The notes beneath the pieces are model-generated. The model searched no databases and was not told where the DNA came from. It saw only the letters and a list, made by a program, of their open reading frames with translations. Positions 1-7,803 of a DNA stretch of 64,000 nucleotides are shown here, one piece after another. The DNA is from Mucilaginibacter rubeus (GTDB taxonomy: Bacteria > Bacteroidota > Bacteroidia > Sphingobacteriales > Sphingobacteriaceae), in the NCBI RefSeq assembly GCF_014643835.1, contig NZ_BMKD01000001.1, positions 1,567,558-1,631,557 of the forward strand. The letters run 5' to 3'. A program made the translations under genes and the position numbers. Numbering within the stretch: the first letter of the stretch is position 1; each line of letters begins with the position of its first letter.

Positions 1-170
1 TCAAAATTACGGGTATCATTACCGTTCTTTTTATTATCGAGCTCCTCCAATACCTGGATGGGTATGGCAACATCGTGCTCCTGAAAGTTTTGAAATGCGT
101 TGTGATCATACAGGATCACAGAAGTATCTAAAACAAATATTTTCTTCTGGTTACGCTGACCGTCCTTCAT
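1..170 (-). CDS. PhoH-like protein, N-terminal PIN domain (cut by window edge)
   Basis: The first 56 codons of a gene reading off the left edge; the start is the ATG at 170-168. The translation contains FVLDTSVILYDHNAF followed by AIPIQVLEELDNKK. This is the entry to a PIN nuclease fold: an early Asp in LDTSV, then the helix carrying VLEELD. In Bacteroidota this combination is typical of the long PhoH-like proteins (PIN domain followed by a P-loop ATPase/helicase domain), but the ATPase part lies outside the window, so the assignment rests on the PIN part only. Such proteins are predicted RNA-directed nuclease-ATPases of the cytoplasm. A purine-rich AGGCGG lies just upstream of the start. The gene follows a candidate structured RNA on the same strand. 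Confidence 0.75.
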   Translation of the reverse strand, partial: MKDGQRNQKKIFVLDTSVILYDHNAFQNFQEHDVAIPIQVLEELDNKKNGNDTRNF

Positions 171-237
171 ATCCGCCTAAAATAACGATTTTAAGGCTTG
201 AAGAAAAATTTCTCCTCAAACAAAAAACCTGCAAAAG

Positions 238-565
238 CGAAAACGGGAGTCATCTCTTGCGATTTGAACTCCCGTTTCCAAACTGTTGTTTAACCGTAGT
301 TGCCCAACAGCATCAAGTTTTGTGTATCTCTTACCGACATGATCTTCGTCCGTTGCTCTCACGAGCGGTCGACTATTTTCAATGTCACCGGTTTCTGTTG
401 TTTCCCTCCGTAGAGTTCTTCTTCTTAATTCCGGTACCTCCTTTAATTGCTTTCTTTTTTCAAAAGACTTTCGCCTTCTTCATTTTTTCTTGCAACTCAG
501 GGACTTCCCTTGATCTTTAGTTCCCCCGAAGGTTCACCCGATTCAATTTCTGTTTTCCTGAAAGG
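238..565 (-). ncRNA. Candidate structured RNA upstream of phoH-like gene
   Basis: No convincing reading frame exists between the phoH-like start and the gene ending at 823. On the minus strand the segment is purine rich and rich in hairpins capped by stable tetraloops: a CC-UUCG-GG hairpin near 520-530, CUC-UACG-GAG near 412-421, GCUC-GUGA-GAGC near 358-369, and a final 10-bp stem (241-250 with 268-277) whose loop can close further on GCAA. T-rich sequence follows that stem, as in an intrinsic terminator. A promoter-like TTG-N18-TACTTTG lies at about 570-598. It carries AAAGGAGGT (complement of 436-444), a perfect match to the 16S anti-Shine-Dalgarno, and about ten GGA triplets. It does not show the conserved cores I know for RNase P RNA, tmRNA or SRP RNA. 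Function unknown. Confidence 0.45.
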
Positions 566-569
566 CTGT

Positions 570-598
570 CAAAGTACGTCGTTCTTGATGATTTCAAT
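570..598 (-). promoter_or_regulatory. Promoter-like element for the candidate RNA
   Basis: On the minus strand TTG and TACTTTG are separated by 18 bases, close to the Bacteroidota housekeeping pattern (TTTG at -33, TAnnTTTG at -7) but with one base missing in the -7 box. It would start transcription near 565, just before the first tetraloop hairpin. Confidence 0.3.
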
Positions 599-822
599 AT
601 CGGGACATTACCGTGATTTGGCAAATATTTTTGATTGTTTTTATTAACAGGTTATTAACAATAAACCAACACTTATCAACATTAAATTCCAATCCTTCTC
701 AAGTATAAATCAAGGTAATTAACTGAAATACAGGCTACATTATTAACATTGCCCTTTATTAACAAAATGCATGAAAAACCATTTGTATCGAAAAAGGAAA
801 AACGCGTAAAATCATAAAAACG

Positions 823-1581
823 TTAAATTTTCTCTGTTAAATGCCGCCAATATCGCCTCGGAATATGACGCACATGAAGCCTGGTATTTTTGCGTGAAGC
901 GATGTTTATGCTATTAAAATAATTCTTCCAAAGGTCTTGATAGACACCTTCATCCTCGCTATAAGCCGCAATTACATTAACCGGTTTACTTAACTCATCA
1001 AAATTCATTTCGATGAATTGCGTGTCATGAAGATCGTAGTACAGCCCATAATTTCTTTTAATATCATAGATCATCCATTTTTGATCGGTATAGCGGCTTT
1101 TAAAATGCTTAATCAACAATGGCAATACATTAAAATCAGGTTCGATGGCAGCATAAAAAGTACCATCATTTAGTTTTTGAAACCTAACAAAAGCTTCCAT
1201 CCTGTGTTTTTCGCGCCGCACCATCTTTAAAATCTCCGATAGTCGCATCACATATCTATTCCCGTAATCTTCTTCAATATTTTGGTCGCTGTCAAAAACA
1301 TGGCGGATAAAACCCAGCACATTGCAGTCTTCGCCGGCAATTTCGGCCATGTGACTAATGTAAAGGCGCTGCACCCCGGCAGCTGAAAGTTTTTTCCGCA
1401 ATCCCTTTAATACCCGGCCGGCGCGCGCCTCGTCAGTAACAATAGGAATTACCTCTTCAAACAACGCACAGCTGCGCCACTCCCCTTTCAATAACTTTAC
1501 AGGATAGAGTTTACGTTCGTAAATCTCGAACACGGCTGTAAGCAAGCCTTCAAACGATCCGTCATAAACCAGCGTGTTCAT
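823..1581 (-). CDS. TIGR03915-family (DUF4130-type) putative DNA metabolism protein
   Basis: A soluble 252-residue protein with no signal peptide. The sequence LVYDGSFEGLLTAVFEIYERK at the N-terminus and the central GNRYVMRLSEILKMVRREKHRM, then FVRFQKLNDGTFYAAIEPDFNVLPL (quoted in pieces), are hallmarks of the family annotated as probable DNA metabolism protein (TIGR03915), whose members are encoded beside the radical-SAM family TIGR03916. Here it follows that partner at once, with one base between them, so the two are surely co-transcribed. In other bacteria the two domains can be linked to a uracil-DNA-glycosylase-like domain, which suggests DNA repair or base modification; the biochemical reaction is not known. 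No catalytic motif can be named from the sequence. Confidence 0.8.
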   Translation of the reverse strand: MNTLVYDGSFEGLLTAVFEIYERKLYPVKLLKGEWRSCALFEEVIPIVTDEARAGRVLKGLRKKLSAAGVQRLYISHMAEIAGEDCNVLGFIRHVFDSDQNIEEDYGNRYVMRLSEILKMVRREKHRMEAFVRFQKLNDGTFYAAIEPDFNVLPLLIKHFKSRYTDQKWMIYDIKRNYGLYYDLHDTQFIEMNFDELSKPVNVIAAYSEDEGVYQDLWKNYFNSINIASRKNTRLHVRHIPRRYWRHLTEKI

Positions 1582-1582
1582 A

Positions 1583-2869
1583 TTAAAACAAGTTAAGTTG
1601 GGTTTGTGTATTTTTAATGTACTTGCTTTGCGATTGGGCCATAATAAACTGTTTGATATTTTGGCCTGTTAAATCGCGCCGTTCAAATTCATTGCTTTTG
1701 CAGGTAATAAAGTACCGCGCGCGGTTAATGGCCACTCCTATTTTTTTTAGCTGTTCCCAGCCCAGCCCGGCAAATTTACGTGCAGCCACAATTTTTTGTG
1801 CCGATAACAAACCGATACCTGGCACCCGGAGGATCAGCTGCAAATCAGCCTTATTGATATCAACAGGAAAAGCCTGCATATTGCGGATTGCCCAGCTGAG
1901 TTTGGGATCAATATCCAGATCAAGTAACGGGTTTTGATTATTGACGATCTCGTTTACATGGAAACCATAAAAACGCATGAGCCAGTCGGCCTGATAAAGA
2001 CGATTTTCGCGCACCAGTGGCACCGCGGTATTCAAAGCAGGCAGGCGTCGGTCGGCCAATACAGGTACATAACCCGAATAATACACCCGTTTCAAGTTAA
2101 AATTTCTATAGAAATAATTAGCCGATTGCAGCACCTGCTGATCGCTCTCAGGCGTGGCGCCAACAATTACCTGGGTACTTTGCCCTGCAGGTGCAAACAT
2201 GGGGGCGTTTTTGAAAAGCTTTTTCTCTTCTGTGTTCCGGATGATCTCCCGGCTCAAAAAATGCATCGGGTCAATCATGTCCTGCCGGTTTTTATCAGGT
2301 GCAAGCAGTTTTAATCCGGCTTCTGTAGGCATTTCTAAATTCACACTGAGCCTGTCGGCATATAACCCGGCCTCCTGCATCAGCTCCGCACTTACACCGG
2401 GAATGGATTTTAAGTGAATGTATCCGTTAAAGTTATGCTCAGTTCGGAGTTTTTTAGCTACGTGCACTAATCGCTCCATGGTATAATCAGCATTTTTAAA
2501 AATACCAGAGCTTAAAAACAAGCCTTCAATGTAATTGCGGCGATAAAAGTTAATGGTAAGGTCAACTACTTCCTGTACCGTGAACGCGGCCCGTTTGATA
2601 TCATTATTCTTCCGCGACACGCAATAAGCGCAATCAAAAATACAATGATTAGTAAGCAGGATCTTCAATAACGAAACACAACGCCCATCTTCCGTATAAC
2701 TATGGCAAATTCCGTTACTGGCATTTCCCAAACCCTTGTCCTTATTTTTCCTGTTACTTCCGCTCGACGCACATGATACATCATATTTAGCCGCGTCGGC
2801 CAAAATATTAAGCTTTTCCGTTATCCTCCCTACATTCATATCAGCCAAAAATACTAATATTTTTAGCAA
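1583..2869 (-). CDS. Radical SAM protein, putative DNA modification/repair (TIGR03916 family)
   Basis: A 428-residue cytoplasmic protein. The N-terminal third has the radical-SAM cluster motif CxxxCxxC in HCIFDCAYCVSRKN, preceded by the family's conserved segment GNASNGICHSYTEDGRCVSL. The three Cys bind a 4Fe-4S cluster used to split S-adenosylmethionine. The C-terminal part has a helix-hairpin-helix (VPGIGLLSAQKIVAARK, about residues 350-366) of the non-specific DNA-binding type, which supports work on DNA. It forms a two-gene unit with the downstream TIGR03915 protein. The substrate is unknown: these proteins are called DNA modification or repair proteins from gene neighbourhood only. The start ATG at 2869 fits the conserved N-terminus. 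Confidence 0.85.
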   Translation of the reverse strand: MLKILVFLADMNVGRITEKLNILADAAKYDVSCASSGSNRKNKDKGLGNASNGICHSYTEDGRCVSLLKILLTNHCIFDCAYCVSRKNNDIKRAAFTVQEVVDLTINFYRRNYIEGLFLSSGIFKNADYTMERLVHVAKKLRTEHNFNGYIHLKSIPGVSAELMQEAGLYADRLSVNLEMPTEAGLKLLAPDKNRQDMIDPMHFLSREIIRNTEEKKLFKNAPMFAPAGQSTQVIVGATPESDQQVLQSANYFYRNFNLKRVYYSGYVPVLADRRLPALNTAVPLVRENRLYQADWLMRFYGFHVNEIVNNQNPLLDLDIDPKLSWAIRNMQAFPVDINKADLQLILRVPGIGLLSAQKIVAARKFAGLGWEQLKKIGVAINRARYFITCKSNEFERRDLTGQNIKQFIMAQSQSKYIKNTQTQLNLF

Positions 2870-2874
2870 TTAAT

Positions 2875-3078
2875 TCAAATTGCGGGATAAATAAATGGGA
2901 AGGCTATTTTTTTGCTGTATGCCTCAACAACTTTTTCCTTCACGGCATTGATACCGCTTTTAGCACTATTGTTCATATTTAGTTCCAACACTGCGTGAGC
3001 ATCTATAGCGAAAACTGGAACCGCCTGTACATTGTTGCGCAATTCAATATTTTTTTTAAAAAAGCTCCGCAGCGACAC
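2875..3078 (-). CDS. Short open frame of doubtful status upstream of the radical-SAM gene
   Basis: A 67-codon frame ending five bases before the radical-SAM start. The peptide has one moderately hydrophobic stretch (VQAVPVFAIDAHAVLEL) and no motif I recognise. It could be a small leader gene, the tail of a decayed gene, or chance. There is no clear ribosome-binding site or promoter. It is listed because no other feature explains this segment. Confidence 0.2.
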   Translation of the reverse strand: MSLRSFFKKNIELRNNVQAVPVFAIDAHAVLELNMNNSAKSGINAVKEKVVEAYSKKIAFPFIYPAI

Positions 3079-3689
3079 AGATAAGCCAGATCAAGCGTTT
3101 TGGAGGCAATCAACGCAACAAACTTTAATGTATTTGCAACAAGCGCAAAGCACTTTCAATGAACTCATAGTGTGCAATGTTCGAACCAATTAGTACATTG
3201 ACCGGATTCACTAAAAATTATTTTCAATTCAAATCAACAAAATAAACACTATAGAAATTCATGACCGATGTTTATACAGAGAGAGTCAATAATATCTATC
3301 GTTAATACAAAAAAAGCGCTCCGTATCTCACCCCGGAGCGCTATTCAATGTTCCTACAAACACTGTTCAACTAAACTCAGATCTCTACAATCTAAGATTC
3401 ATACTGTTCAATAACGTATGCTATAAAAGCAAGTGTACAGAAAACAGGGGCAATAATCGCCCATATATCATAATATTTACAATTCAACAGAAAAATAAAT
3501 TTGAAATTCAAACAAAAATCAACTCCGACTTATTTTTTCACAACAAATACTACTATTTCTTATATGAAACATGACAATATCAATCAACAGAATGGTATTT
3601 AATATAACATCATAAGCATAGTTTCGATGTAAGCTCATACGGAAACAAGCAGTTGCAGGCAACTCGAAAAAAGAAAACTAGGGAGTTAT
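3079..3689. other. AT-rich intergenic stretch
   Basis: No gene of usual size. It holds one strong hairpin terminator (3315-3342) and, on the minus strand, a possible 39-codon frame (3392-3511) encoding a single membrane span; the latter has only a TTG start and is treated as a finding. The rest is AT-rich with nothing else recognisable. Confidence 0.5.
3311..3342 (-). terminator. Intrinsic terminator
   Basis: Nine-base-pair perfect stem AGCGCTCCG/CGGAGCGCT (3315-3323 with 3334-3342). On the minus strand a run of seven or more T follows directly. It would end transcripts from the gene at 3690-4286 or from a short transcript in between. Confidence 0.75.
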
Positions 3690-4286
3690 TTAGCAGTTAG
3701 CCTTGGGCGGCTGTTTGGGTGTTTTTATAGAGCGGGTGGTTTCAAACTCAAAACTGTACGCATCAGCTGATGTAAGCTTTGTTTCAAAAACCCTGAAATC
3801 AATGGATTGAAATGACTGGGCAATCAATACATCTGCAAAGGAGATGCCTACATAAGGTACATGTTCTTTTTGAGGTACGGGTATACCTTTTACCGGCGCT
3901 GCATGCAATACATTATCCGCATTAAAACGCGTTTCCGCATAAGTAGGGATACATTTTAAGTATAATTTCTTACTTGTAACCCGCATTTGTATGTAATTAT
4001 ATGCCTGCTCTCCAAACTGGATCTGCCCCCTTATATTCTCATAATGCTTCCAGTCATGAATGCCCGGAAGGTTTACAGGGATAGCTATTTCTTTCAGATC
4101 GTGAATATCATACAAGCCTTTTGATGCCTGCTCATTATAAAAATTCTCCGTCCGCCATGACAGATATTGATGCATAATCAGCGATCCGCCCGAACCATAG
4201 GTGTGCACGATCAACAATAATATGGCAACAAGTTTCTTCAAAGGCAGTATAGTTTGATATCTGTAAATATAGAAAACCTGCAACAT
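3690..4286 (-). CDS. Conserved exported hypothetical protein of Bacteroidota
   Basis: A 198-residue protein with a hydrophobic N-terminus (KKLVAILLLIVHTY). The next part, with EIAIPVNLPGIHDWKHYENIRGQ and later QAYNYIQMRV and LYLKCIPT (in pieces), matches my memory of a widespread Bacteroidota hypothetical family of exported proteins with the pattern I-x-V-x-LPY/G-x-x-DW followed by YNYV(K/Q)R. Function unknown. The ATG at 4286 gives 15 extra residues before the signal-like segment; a TTG at 4241 would start directly at LKKLVAIL, as the family usually does, so the real start is uncertain. The tail is rich in Lys and Pro and ends in Cys. It stands alone, with a terminator downstream at 3315-3342. 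Confidence 0.6.
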   Translation of the reverse strand: MLQVFYIYRYQTILPLKKLVAILLLIVHTYGSGGSLIMHQYLSWRTENFYNEQASKGLYDIHDLKEIAIPVNLPGIHDWKHYENIRGQIQFGEQAYNYIQMRVTSKKLYLKCIPTYAETRFNADNVLHAAPVKGIPVPQKEHVPYVGISFADVLIAQSFQSIDFRVFETKLTSADAYSFEFETTRSIKTPKQPPKANC

Positions 4287-4368
4287 TTATGCAACAATTC
4301 ACAAAACTATTTATTAAATTATTACAGGTATTTTTAAACAAAAACACTCTTTTGTCTATTATTAAAAT

Positions 4369-5913
4369 TTATATCTTCAGCTTTCCCGTATTGGTTAGCA
4401 AAATAAATGGCGCAACCGGATTCCATCCCGGCTTAACCCCCTGCTGATTAATAAAACCCGTAGAATAATTACCGAGCAGGATATCCGGTTTGCCATCTTT
4501 ATTAAAATCGCCCACATCCATGCAGATCCATCGCCCTTCATGCTCAATCGGTAAATTATGCGGCATAAAATGCAGCGGACTGTCTTGCTCAAAATACGTA
4601 AAGCCTTCTGCAGGGTTATTTTTCAAATCTGAAAAAAAGGCGATCACCGCAATATCCTGCAAGCCATCTCCATTGAAATCAGTCGCTACTGCTTTTGTAG
4701 CACCGTTAACCGGGAAGAAATAAGCCTTTTTGTATTTAAAATCACCCTGATTCAGGAAAATGTAAACACCATGAAACGGTTTCAACACACGGGAATAATC
4801 GCTGTTATCACCACTTGTATACAGGATATCCAGCTTTCCGTCTCTATTGAAATCAACCAGCTGAAAACTGCTCGACCCGTAAAATGGCGGAAACCGCAAC
4901 AAATTGCGTGTTGTAAAACCACCTTTGTGATCATTCAGAAACAACCAGATCCCTTCGTCGGCCTGGGCAAACAAGCAGGCTACATCCGGCCATCCGTCAT
5001 GATCAAAATCTCCTGTTACTGCCTGCTCAGCTCCTGGTATTGAGCTAACAACATGCTTTTCAAATTTTTTATCGGGTAGCTGCTTGTATAAATACAAGCC
5101 TCCTGTGTTATGGCCAAACCCGCATATTACAAAATCATTCAATCCATCTTTGTCAAAATCGGCGGTTAATGATTGAACAGGTCGAGGCAAACCGTTTGTT
5201 ATTTCTTCATCCTGCCAGGTCCCATTGTCATTGAATGTAATATCAGTCAAAAAGCCGTTGAACACATCAACTGCATCCATCGATCCGATAAAAGTAAACA
5301 AGCCATGTTCTTTGCCCGTTGCATCTTTTGCAAAACGGGCATCAACAGCAGGCGAGCTATACCGGTGCGCCGAAAGCTGAACCAGTTTATCAGACCATTG
5401 GTAGATACTGCTGCTGTTACGGTCGCTGGTATAAACCTTGCGCCCAATAGTATCAAAGACAATCATTGTGGTTGTGGCATCGAGGGGTTTGTAACCGCTG
5501 GGCTTTTCCAAACTAAAAACACCCCAATCTTTAACCGGCTTAACAGGTTGCTGTGCCGGCTTAAGTGCCTTCGGTGCCGATTTGCTATAATAATCTACTA
5601 TTTTCAGCCACTCATCATATGACAAAGCCGATTTTGCTGATGGGTTGTTCACATACTGATCATCATCATAAACCTGTATCCCAAGCCGGGGCGCCATTAC
5701 AGGCAATACATGTTTAACCCATGTTTCTTTATCAAGAAATTGCGCTTCCGGATACTCATGACAACTTTTGCAGTATTTTAATGATAGCGACTTACCATCG
5801 TTTTTTGCCAGGTCGCCCTCGGCTGCCGGCTCTCCGCAGCTAAACTGCATAAAGCATACTACAGCACCAATCAAAAATACACAAAACGATAACCGGCGTT
5901 TTCTCAGATCCAT
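4369..5913 (-). CDS. Lipoprotein with c-type heme motif and FG-GAP/VCBS repeats
   Basis: A 514-residue exported lipoprotein: basic N-terminus, hydrophobic stretch and lipobox ending at Cys26 (MQFSC). One heme-attachment motif CKSCH lies at residues 48-52 in a short monoheme domain, with a possible distal Met in PVMAPRLG. From about residue 150 to the end the protein is a beta-propeller of FG-GAP/VCBS repeats, seen as repeated D-x-D-x-D-G and N-x-D-G calcium-binding loops (DFDKDGLNDF, DFDHDGWPDV, DFNRDGKLDI, DFNGDGLQDI, DFNKDGKPDI). It is probably anchored at the outer face of the inner or outer membrane. The ligand of the propeller is unknown; a heme close to it suggests a redox enzyme or an electron carrier. 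It lies downstream of a SusC/SusD pair but is separated by 94 bases. Confidence 0.75.
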   Translation of the reverse strand: MDLRKRRLSFCVFLIGAVVCFMQFSCGEPAAEGDLAKNDGKSLSLKYCKSCHEYPEAQFLDKETWVKHVLPVMAPRLGIQVYDDDQYVNNPSAKSALSYDEWLKIVDYYSKSAPKALKPAQQPVKPVKDWGVFSLEKPSGYKPLDATTTMIVFDTIGRKVYTSDRNSSSIYQWSDKLVQLSAHRYSSPAVDARFAKDATGKEHGLFTFIGSMDAVDVFNGFLTDITFNDNGTWQDEEITNGLPRPVQSLTADFDKDGLNDFVICGFGHNTGGLYLYKQLPDKKFEKHVVSSIPGAEQAVTGDFDHDGWPDVACLFAQADEGIWLFLNDHKGGFTTRNLLRFPPFYGSSSFQLVDFNRDGKLDILYTSGDNSDYSRVLKPFHGVYIFLNQGDFKYKKAYFFPVNGATKAVATDFNGDGLQDIAVIAFFSDLKNNPAEGFTYFEQDSPLHFMPHNLPIEHEGRWICMDVGDFNKDGKPDILLGNYSTGFINQQGVKPGWNPVAPFILLTNTGKLKI

Positions 5914-6007
5914 TTAAGCTTGCTTATACCTTACCACAATATTAAAATACAAGAAAGAGGCAGCAACAAGCACCACCTCTTTCTCGCTAAAAACAGAATG
6001 ATTGAAA

Positions 6008-7789
6008 TTAATATTTAGGATTTTGCTTTAAAATAGAAGTTCCACCTATTTTTTCAAGATCTATCTGAGCTTGCGGTATCGGATAAACCTCGTTTTTTCC
6101 AGTTGTAAAATGAGCACCTGTAACATCGGTAATCACTTTACCATCAAAAGCAAAGTATACTCCCAAAGCTGCTTGTGCTATCCCCCAGCGCGAAAGGTCA
6201 AAGAAACGATGTCCTTCCATGGCCAGTTCCAGCTTACGCTCAAAATAGATTGCTTTTAAAGCGACATCCTTACCTGTAAAAAAGCCCGCAGGATATTGAC
6301 TTACTACATAGTTAGCCGCCGGGGTGGTGGTATAACCGCCCATAGGATTCGCCGCATCTTTATAAGTGTATACAAAACTGGCTGGGTTAGCCGCACGTGC
6401 ACGCACCTTGTTTACATAACTTAAACCCAAATCACCTGTTCCTAATTGTGCTTTTGCTTCGGCAGCCATCAGCAGCACATCTGCAAAACGGATTACGTTA
6501 ACCTGGTTTGCATTGCCCGGGGCCCATGAATGGCTGTCGGCATATGTGCCCTTGGTAGCCTGGTAATAAACGTTCTTTTTAGGCGAATACGGACCTGCCG
6601 AACTTTGTTCACGGATCCAGTTCATACCCGGATGGTTACCCCAATCAAGATAAGGGATACCACGACGACCAACAGTCCAATCCAAACGCGGATCAAGGTT
6701 ACCGGCATCCAGTGTAAATGATTTATCTGATGCAATGTTCATATCATTTGCAACCGGATGTGAATTATAATCGTCAAGATATGGCAAACCGGCGGCGTTA
6801 GTCCTGAATGAGTTAGCAAGATCTAAAGTAGGCTGAAAAAATCCGCAGCAACCGAACGGGCTGTTGTACGGATAATTCAACATATCACCATTGTTGGCCT
6901 CACCAATGGTATTGGTACCATCATTTGCCGCTTGCTGGATAGCAAACACCGTTTCCTTGTTGTTTTTGGTAGCAGCGTTGAAGTTATCAAAATAATTATC
7001 AGTTAATCCGTACGCTACGCCCTGCGAGTTAGTACCCCCGCTGATCACCTCGGTAAATATCTTATCGGCATTGGTATAATCTTTTTGATACAGATACGTT
7101 TTCGCTAGGTACGCACCTGCTGCCCATTTATTTACACGTCCCTTTTGTGCTTGCGTGCCGGGTAAATTAGCATAAGCATATTTAAAATCATCAACTATTT
7201 TAGGCCAGATATCTTTGTCGTTAGGTTGTACATAGTTGGTTGTCGTTTCGTCAATATAGGGCACATTGGCAAACATCTTTTTCAAATCAAAATAGTAATG
7301 CGCGCGCAAAAAACGAGCCTGGGCTATAATATTGGTTTTATCGGCATCAGCAATCCCGCTCGCTCCCGCAGCTGCCTTTAACACGTTGTTGGCGCGGCTT
7401 ATACCCTCGTAATCGGCCTTCCATTTACTGTTTAAAAATCCATTACTGGCATCAACAGTGAAAGTAGCAATGGAGTTAATAGCCGGCTGATCGATACCAG
7501 AACTGCCTTTATGCGCATCGCCTCCGGCAACGCTGCCGTAAATCCAGTTATCCGGCGATACCTCCCAGGCACTACCACCACCTAAACCGGCATTATTTCC
7601 GTTACCTCCCTGCCCGTCAAGTGCAGAATAAGCTCCTATCAGCAACCCGTCAACGCCGGCTTTTGTAGTAATTTGCGCTGAGCTAAGCGCCCCAATGGCT
7701 GGCTGATCGAGATACGCCTTTTTACATGAACCCTGTAAAATACCAGCGGCAATTAATGCTAATACTGATACACGTTGTATATTTTTCAT
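6008..7789 (-). CDS. SusD/RagB-like outer membrane lipoprotein
   Basis: A 593-residue surface lipoprotein that caps its SusC partner and binds the nutrient. There is a signal peptide with a lipobox near residue 22 (LQGSCKK), followed by the usual YLDQPA and GALSS start and the family's TPR-like helical core: ISRANNVLKAA, IAQARFLRAHYYFDL (the conserved ExxFLRA/YxxF region), RVNKWAAGAYLAKTYLYQKDY, and the C-terminal IYFERKLELAMEGHRFFDLSRWG. It lies 14 bases after its SusC, as expected of an outer-membrane uptake pair. No glycoside hydrolase is adjacent, so the substrate cannot be named. Confidence 0.92.
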   Translation of the reverse strand: MKNIQRVSVLALIAAGILQGSCKKAYLDQPAIGALSSAQITTKAGVDGLLIGAYSALDGQGGNGNNAGLGGGSAWEVSPDNWIYGSVAGGDAHKGSSGIDQPAINSIATFTVDASNGFLNSKWKADYEGISRANNVLKAAAGASGIADADKTNIIAQARFLRAHYYFDLKKMFANVPYIDETTTNYVQPNDKDIWPKIVDDFKYAYANLPGTQAQKGRVNKWAAGAYLAKTYLYQKDYTNADKIFTEVISGGTNSQGVAYGLTDNYFDNFNAATKNNKETVFAIQQAANDGTNTIGEANNGDMLNYPYNSPFGCCGFFQPTLDLANSFRTNAAGLPYLDDYNSHPVANDMNIASDKSFTLDAGNLDPRLDWTVGRRGIPYLDWGNHPGMNWIREQSSAGPYSPKKNVYYQATKGTYADSHSWAPGNANQVNVIRFADVLLMAAEAKAQLGTGDLGLSYVNKVRARAANPASFVYTYKDAANPMGGYTTTPAANYVVSQYPAGFFTGKDVALKAIYFERKLELAMEGHRFFDLSRWGIAQAALGVYFAFDGKVITDVTGAHFTTGKNEVYPIPQAQIDLEKIGGTSILKQNPKY

Positions 7790-7803
7790 AATGATTTCTC
7801 TAT

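Noticed and set aside
95-647. Plus-strand frames of 141 and 66 codons opposite the phoH start region
   Set aside because: Low-complexity Phe/Ser-rich translations arising from a purine-rich minus strand; they overlap the phoH-like start and the structured RNA candidate and match no family.
1617-2417. Plus-strand frames opposite the radical-SAM gene
   Set aside because: Shadows of the minus-strand gene, whose Cys cluster and helix-hairpin-helix identify the true frame.
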